54,641 nt of DNA from positions 1 through 54,641 of the forward strand of contig CAYVTZ010000018.1 in the NCBI GenBank assembly GCA_964454685.1, in the 5' to 3' direction. Of the stretch, positions 50,345-54,641 are shown piece after piece. The position numbers and the translations under genes were made by a program. Origin of the DNA: CAYVTZ01 sp964454685. GTDB taxonomy: Bacteria; Bacillota; Clostridia; Christensenellales; Christensenellaceae. Position 1 is the stretch's first letter, and each line of letters starts with the position of its first letter. The notes below the pieces were generated by a model, which saw only the letters and a program-made list of their open reading frames with translations, was not told the DNA's origin and made no database searches.

Positions 50345-51556
50345 ATGTCATTGGAATTCGACAACAATAGCGAGAATTTGGCGAAAATTCGTGTATTCGG
50401 TGTAGGTGGCGCCGGCAACAACGCTGTGAACAGAATGATTGAATTTGGCGTTAAGGGTGCGGAGCAAATTGCAGTCAATACTGACAAACAGGCTTTGTAT
50501 CTTTCAAAGGCGGATCAGAAAATTCAGATTGGCGAAAAGTTGACGAAGGGCCTTGGCTCTGGAGGCGATCCCGAAACGGGCAGACGCGCGGCGGAGGAAA
50601 GCCGTAACGATTTGGAACAATCTGTGAAGGGCTCCGATCTGGTGTTTGTTGCCTGTGGACTGGGCGGCGGAACGGGAACGGGCGCAGCTCCGGTGGTTGC
50701 GGAAGTTGCAAAGGAGCAGGACATCCTGACCATTGGGTTTGTGACCAAGCCGTTTTGGTTTGAAGGCCAGCCCCGCGCACGCGCTGCGGAGAGAGGGTTT
50801 GAGGAGCTGAAATCTGTGGTGGACACCATCGTGGTGATCCCCAACGATAAATTGCTTTCCACGGTGGGCAAGGACACGCCGCTTGTGGATGCGTTCAAGG
50901 TAGCAGACGACGTATTACGCCAGGGGATTCAGGGTATCATTGATTTGATCGGCAAGCCTGCGCTCATTAATCTGGACTTTGCGGACGTGAAGCGTGTGAT
51001 GACGCTGCGCGGCATTGCACACATGGGAATCGGCATTGGCTATGGCGATAACAAGACAGTGGAAGCGGCAAAGCAGGCGATCAACAGTCCTTTGCTGGAT
51101 ACGAGCATTGAAGGTGCATGCGGCATCATTCTGAACATTACCGGCGATCCGACCATCGGTATGCTGGAAGTGGAAGAAGCAATGCGTATTATTCGTGAGG
51201 GCGCGGACGAGAATGCGGACATCTATTTCGGTGTGTGCATTGATCCTGCGTTGGAGGATGAAACGCGCATCACTGTGATTGCGACAGGATTTGAGCAGAG
51301 CGCACACGCTGCGGCTCCGCAGGCAAAGGAAACGGTTGTTTATACGGAAGAGCCGGTAAAAAAGGTGGTGGAGCCTTCTATGATGTTCCCGGAGGATCCG
51401 GGCATTGAGGTGGAGCAACTGCCGCGCAGAGAGCGCATGGTGCCGGAAGCGCGTCCCGCGACCAATGCGGAAAGACTGGATTATTACAGCGATGATGATT
51501 TGGAGATCCCGTCTTTTCTCAAGAAAAAGCCGAAACGCGGCAAGATGGATTATTGA
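50345..51556 (+). CDS. ftsZ: Cell-division GTPase FtsZ
   Basis: FtsZ polymerises into the cytokinetic ring. The 403-aa sequence has VGVGGAGNNAVNRM-like start (GVGGAGNN, ~20-27), the GTP-binding GGGTGTGAAP (~105-114), and the T7 synergy loop NLDFADVKRVM (~207-217). A variable linker follows, then the conserved C-terminal peptide DDLEIPSFLKKK that binds FtsA. AAGGAGG lies before the ATG. Last gene of the cluster, followed by a terminator. Confidence 0.98.
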   Translation: MSLEFDNNSENLAKIRVFGVGGAGNNAVNRMIEFGVKGAEQIAVNTDKQALYLSKADQKIQIGEKLTKGLGSGGDPETGRRAAEESRNDLEQSVKGSDLVFVACGLGGGTGTGAAPVVAEVAKEQDILTIGFVTKPFWFEGQPRARAAERGFEELKSVVDTIVVIPNDKLLSTVGKDTPLVDAFKVADDVLRQGIQGIIDLIGKPALINLDFADVKRVMTLRGIAHMGIGIGYGDNKTVEAAKQAINSPLLDTSIEGACGIILNITGDPTIGMLEVEEAMRIIREGADENADIYFGVCIDPALEDETRITVIATGFEQSAHAAAPQAKETVVYTEEPVKKVVEPSMMFPEDPGIEVEQLPRRERMVPEARPATNAERLDYYSDDDLEIPSFLKKKPKRGKMDY

Positions 51557-51564
51557 TTGAACGA

Positions 51565-51600
51565 GACGTCCTTCGATGCACAACATGAGGGACGTTTTTC
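51565..51600 (+). terminator. Intrinsic terminator after ftsZ
   Basis: ACGTCC (51566-51571) and GGACGT (51590-51595), then TTTTC. It closes the dcw cluster. Confidence 0.78.
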
Positions 51601-51690
51601 TTTGGAATCGGTGATTCATTAAAAAAATGAATGAATTGATCGAGATATGTTAATTTCCTGTGAACTCTGTTGGATTCATAGGAAAATGTA

Positions 51691-51719
51691 TTGCAACATG
51701 AATGTATTTTGGATACAAT
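51691..51719 (+). promoter_or_regulatory. Promoter of the tandem surface-protein operon
   Basis: TTGCAA (51691-51696), 17-bp spacer, TACAAT (51714-51719). The ~112-nt leader carries a perfect hairpin ACGGTTT-TATT-AAACCGT (51798-51815) before the ribosome binding site; I do not recognise a riboswitch class. Confidence 0.75.
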
Positions 51720-51838
51720 GACCTTGGAATTATTGGAGTAGTACGGGTTTCGGGAATTTGCAAACATAATTGATGCAAGAAAAAAGACCGGAGCGCAACG
51801 GTTTTATTAAACCGTCGGAGAGAAAGGTGGAACAAGAG

Positions 51839-52723
51839 ATGAAGAAAAACAGATTTTTAATGGTACTGGTGGTAGCGGTGATGGTGCTGGCGATGGTTCC
51901 GGCGACTGCAATGGCGGGCGACACCATGAACTTCAAGATTTACTTGATTGATCAAAACAATCATGCTTTGACAAATTATATTATAACGGTAGATAACAAT
52001 TCGCAGGCTGTTTCCAATTCGGAAGGGATTGCAAGCTTTAATGGGCTGGCATTACAGGACGCGGACACATTTAAACTGTTTACGTCGGACGGCAAAAAAC
52101 AGCTGGGTGCGTTCAACATGAGGTACAACGTATACGAGCACACCTCAATCGACTACGATGGCAGCAACTATATTTTAAATTACAGTACGCCCGATGCAAG
52201 TGTATATATGTATTGGATCTACAACCCCAATGCGGCGATTCCGTTCCATCCGGCGGATGCTTCGGACGATCCGTTGCAGCCGGGCAGCCCGATGCCCAAG
52301 AAGGACGAGCCTAAGCCGCAGCCTTCGCCGGCAAAGGTCACGAACCCGCAACTGGTGGGATATCTGGTGGATGAGGACGGCAAAGCCGTTAAGAACGCCG
52401 CAATCAAATCGACGAATGACAAGTCGGGTGGCAGTGTGACTGCAACTTCAGATTCGAAAGGATTCTTTGTTTTGCCGGGGATCTCGGCGGGCAAACACAC
52501 AATGTCTTTTAAGACGGAGGATTCAAAGTATAACGATACCTTCCAGTTTAATGTGAAAGTTTCGGATGCATCGCGCATCGTGAAGCAGAGCGATGAACTG
52601 CTGGAACTGGATATTAAATCATACTCGGACGTGGTATATGCGAATTTCCTTGTGGGAACAGATGGAAATGTGGATATCCTTGCGGTGTCCAACAAAGTAT
52701 TACCCTCTCCGGTAAAGAAATAG
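51839..52723 (+). CDS. Secreted two-domain protein, paralogue 1 (unrecognised family)
   Basis: A 294-aa exported protein. Signal peptide 1-26 ends AMA|GD. Domain A (~27-135) begins MNFKIYLIDQNN and has a conserved NYSTPDASVYMYW element. A Pro/Lys-rich linker (~145-165) leads to domain B (~168-222) with the pattern of a carboxypeptidase-regulatory-like beta sandwich (GYLVDEDGKAVKNAAI ... VLPGISAGKHTMSF). A conserved RIVKQSDELLELDIKS segment follows. No membrane anchor or LPxTG is seen, so it is probably released or bound via its partner. The next gene is a close paralogue with an anchor. Function unknown; adhesin-like or wall-structural are guesses. Confidence 0.82.
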   Translation: MKKNRFLMVLVVAVMVLAMVPATAMAGDTMNFKIYLIDQNNHALTNYIITVDNNSQAVSNSEGIASFNGLALQDADTFKLFTSDGKKQLGAFNMRYNVYEHTSIDYDGSNYILNYSTPDASVYMYWIYNPNAAIPFHPADASDDPLQPGSPMPKKDEPKPQPSPAKVTNPQLVGYLVDEDGKAVKNAAIKSTNDKSGGSVTATSDSKGFFVLPGISAGKHTMSFKTEDSKYNDTFQFNVKVSDASRIVKQSDELLELDIKSYSDVVYANFLVGTDGNVDILAVSNKVLPSPVKK

Positions 52724-52767
52724 CAACAGGAGTAAGGCATCTTAGTTAGGAAAGGTAGGAGTAAAGT

Positions 52768-53931
52768 ATGAAAAAGAAAAGAGTATTGTTCCTTGTGTTG
52801 ACAGCGGTGTTTGTCTTTCTGATGATCCCGGTTACGGCAATGGCAGGAGATGTGATGAACTTCAAGATTTACTTGATTGATCAGAACAATAATTGCATGC
52901 CCGGATATATCATTACGGTAGATAATAACACACAGACTGTGACCAACGGCGAAGGAATCGGAAGCTTTAACGGATTGGCGCTGGAGGATGTGGACACGTT
53001 CAAACTCTTTACACCGGATGGGAAAAAGCAGCTTGGCGGGTTCAATCTGGAGTATATTCCGTATGAGAATACTTCAATCGGATATTATGGCGACAATTAT
53101 GTGCTGAATTACAGTACGCCCGATGCAAGCGTATATATGTACTGGGTTTATAATCCCAATGCAGAAAATCCTTTTCATCCTGCGCAGGCATCGGACAACC
53201 CGCTAACGCCCGGACCGCCCAAGCCGGCACCGGCACCGACGGCAAAGCCTTCCGCCAACCCTTCGGCAGCACCTACGGCTGCACCCGCGACCAATCCGCA
53301 AATGGTCGGGTATGTTGTGGACGAGGAGGGGTATGCGGTGCAGCATGCTGCGATCACCTCGAAGAACAACAAGACGGGTGGCAGCGTGACTGCAACAACG
53401 GACGACGACGGGTATTATGTGCTGCCGGGGATCTCATCGGGCGAGCACACCATTACATTTTTGACTGAGGACGGAACATATAATGACACGCTTCAGTTTA
53501 ATGTGAAGGTGGGAGACAAGACCAAGATCGTAAAACAGAGCGATGAACTTTTGGAGCTGGATGTCAAATCGCAATCGGATGTGGTGTATGTCAACTTCAT
53601 GGCGGGCAAGGATGGCAACACGGATATATTGGAGGCTTCCAACAAAGTGCTGCCTTCACCTGTAACCAAAGACCCGCAGGAGACGCATCCGCCGATGCCG
53701 AGCATCGACCCGGAACCGACCGTTGCGCCGGAGCCGACAGTTGAGCCAGCGCCGGAACCGACCGCTGCACCGGAGCCGACGGTGGAGCCAACCGTGGCAC
53801 CCACAGAGGCACCGCAGCCAGCTGGCGGACTGAGCGATAACGTGACGATGGTTTTGGTGGTCGCTGTGATTGCAGTGGCGGCAGTGGTGATTGCAGTTAT
53901 TGTAATCAGAAGCAGAAGAAGAAACTACTAA
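52768..53931 (+). CDS. Secreted two-domain protein with C-terminal membrane anchor, paralogue 2
   Basis: A 387-aa paralogue of the preceding gene with the same order: signal peptide (1-26, AMA|GD), domain A (MNFKIYLIDQNN ... NYSTPDASVYMYW), Pro/Ala/Thr linker, carboxypeptidase-regulatory-like domain B (GYVVDEEGYAVQHAAI ... VLPGISSGEHTITF) and IVKQSDELLELDVKS. It adds a Pro-Glu-Thr-rich stalk (~305-353) and a C-terminal transmembrane helix (~359-380) ending RSRRRNY, so it is held in the membrane with its domains outside. GAAAGGTAGGAG precedes the ATG, 44 nt after paralogue 1. The pair is an evident tandem duplication. Function unknown. Confidence 0.85.
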   Translation: MKKKRVLFLVLTAVFVFLMIPVTAMAGDVMNFKIYLIDQNNNCMPGYIITVDNNTQTVTNGEGIGSFNGLALEDVDTFKLFTPDGKKQLGGFNLEYIPYENTSIGYYGDNYVLNYSTPDASVYMYWVYNPNAENPFHPAQASDNPLTPGPPKPAPAPTAKPSANPSAAPTAAPATNPQMVGYVVDEEGYAVQHAAITSKNNKTGGSVTATTDDDGYYVLPGISSGEHTITFLTEDGTYNDTLQFNVKVGDKTKIVKQSDELLELDVKSQSDVVYVNFMAGKDGNTDILEASNKVLPSPVTKDPQETHPPMPSIDPEPTVAPEPTVEPAPEPTAAPEPTVEPTVAPTEAPQPAGGLSDNVTMVLVVAVIAVAAVVIAVIVIRSRRRNY

Positions 53932-53952
53932 GCATTGAGTGAACGACAGATC

Positions 53953-53985
53953 GGGCGCTTCCCAAGTGGAGGCGCCTTTTGATTT
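53953..53985 (+). terminator. Intrinsic terminator before the rRNA operon
   Basis: GGCGC and GCGCC arms around a TTCCCAAGTGGAG loop region, then TTTTGATTTG. It ends the surface-protein operon. From here to 54207 I see no gene. Confidence 0.7.
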
Positions 53986-54207
53986 GATTGCAATGAAGCG
54001 CGCGCATTGAATGTGAAGGATACAGCAATCCATGCCTTGCGTCATTGAAGCGGGTTGTTTGCTTGAAATAGGGAACAAGTACGCGTTGAAATTTCTGATT
54101 GCTTGTTAACAGCTCAATTAATCAGGAAGTAAGCAAGCGTGAAAAGCGCTTTGCAAAGGGAAAAAACCGGGAAATCAAAAAAACTTAAAAAAAAGAGTAA
54201 AAAGATG

Positions 54208-54236
54208 TTGACATAGCGGGGTAGATTTGGTAATAT
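54208..54236 (+). promoter_or_regulatory. rRNA operon promoter
   Basis: Perfect TTGACA (54208-54213), 17-bp spacer, TAATAT (54231-54236), preceded by an A-rich stretch resembling an UP element. The ~130-nt leader holds hairpins GCCGC/GCGGC (54243-54259) and CTCGA/TCGAG (54291-54304), probably for antitermination or RNase III processing. Confidence 0.88.
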
Positions 54237-54371
54237 AAATGAGCCGCCAAAAAAGCGGCGAACCTTGAAAAGACAATAGAGTACCAAAAGCTCGAGAAAT
54301 CGAGCGTTAAGAAAAGCTTGAAAAGCGGAGCCTGGTCAAACAAGTTAAAAGACGCGAAAGCGTTTAAGATT

Positions 54372-54641
54372 TTTAATAAGAGTTTGATCCTGGCTCAGGA
54401 CGAACGCTGGCGGCGTGCTTAACACATGCAAGTCGAACGGAACTTATCAGACGGAAGTTTTCGGATGGAAGATTGGTAAGTTTAGTGGCGGACGGGTGAG
54501 TAACGCGTGAGCAACCTACCCTTCAAAGGGGGATAACAATCGGAAACGATTGCTAATACCGCATAAGACCACGATGGCACATGCCATTGAGGTAAAAGGA
54601 GAAATCCGATGAAGGATGGGCTCGCGTCCCATTAGATAGTT
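54372..54641 (+). rRNA. 16S ribosomal RNA, 5' part
   Basis: The universal AGAGTTTGATCCTGGCTCAG lies at 54379-54398, followed by GACGAACGCTGGCGGCGTGC and ACACATGCAAGTCGAACGG. The 5' end was placed at 54372 by alignment to the Escherichia coli start. About 270 nt are present; the rest lies beyond the window. The variable regions fit Clostridia and recall Christensenellales, from memory only. Confidence 0.97.

Noticed and set aside
51720..51838. Riboswitch (c-di-GMP type) in the leader of the surface-protein operon
   Set aside because: The leader has a simple 7-bp hairpin but none of the conserved GEMM core or tetraloop-receptor elements I could recognise.

Overview
The window looks like a chromosomal segment from a Gram-positive, low-to-moderate G+C bacterium of the class Clostridia. 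The signs are strong AGGAGG-type ribosome binding sites, an MurE with the DNPR motif of meso-diaminopimelate-adding enzymes, an AgrBD-type peptide system, a YesN/YesM-like regulator pair and a FapA (DUF342) protein. The first ~270 nt of a 16S rRNA gene at the right edge resemble Christensenellales-type sequences from memory; no search was run. MCP, FapA and FliB-like genes suggest a motile cell.

Layout. 1-1160: 5'-truncated M29 aminopeptidase. 1160-1990: non-coding stretch with a 97-bp direct duplication and a minus-strand tRNA-Ala(CGC) with its own promoter and terminator. 1993-6361 (minus): tightly overlapping operon recX-birA-P1 peptidase-acpS-nnr. 6616-10113: small secreted and membrane genes, a GNAT, a paired SMR-type transporter, a desulforedoxin-like protein and a YcxB-like protein. 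10480-14676: a large PAS/GGDEF/EAL protein. 14862-23360: a response regulator, a histidine kinase and a membrane-anchored sugar-binding protein, followed by a sugar ABC importer (ATPase, permease, lipoprotein). 23557-24717 (minus): M24 protein lacking metal ligands. 24788-27848: an agr quorum-sensing locus in which agrC-agrA-agrB run on the minus strand and agrD is divergent. 28256-31649: FapA and an MCP with a zinc-binding (CZB-like) sensor region. 31886-34008: gap and fba, divergent. 34110-36677: a decaying redox locus (LysR remnant, intact iron alcohol dehydrogenase and acetyltransferase, flavodoxin/cyclophilin-like remnants). 36778-38004 (minus): FliB-like lysine methylase. 38232-51600: the division and cell-wall (dcw) cluster mraZ-rsmH-ftsL-PBP-murE-mraY-murD-ftsW-ftsQ-ftsA-ftsZ. 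51839-53931: two paralogous secreted proteins. 54208-end: rRNA promoter, leader and 16S start.

Most notable. (1) The penicillin-binding protein of the dcw cluster has lost key residues in all three catalytic motifs (SIFS for SxxK, CTN for SxN, KTT for KTG), so it looks like a pseudo-transpeptidase with intact PASTA domains. (2) The agr locus has a rearranged order, a 41-residue AgrD whose predicted autoinducer core is CIGRI, and a 21-bp-spaced direct repeat placed like a LytTR activator site. (3) Three start codons lie exactly 6 nt after a -10 hexamer, which predicts leaderless mRNAs. (4) The sugar locus has a transmembrane three-component sensor whose binding protein is a paralogue of the transporter's own binding protein. 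Promoter and terminator calls were made by eye from hexamers and hairpins.
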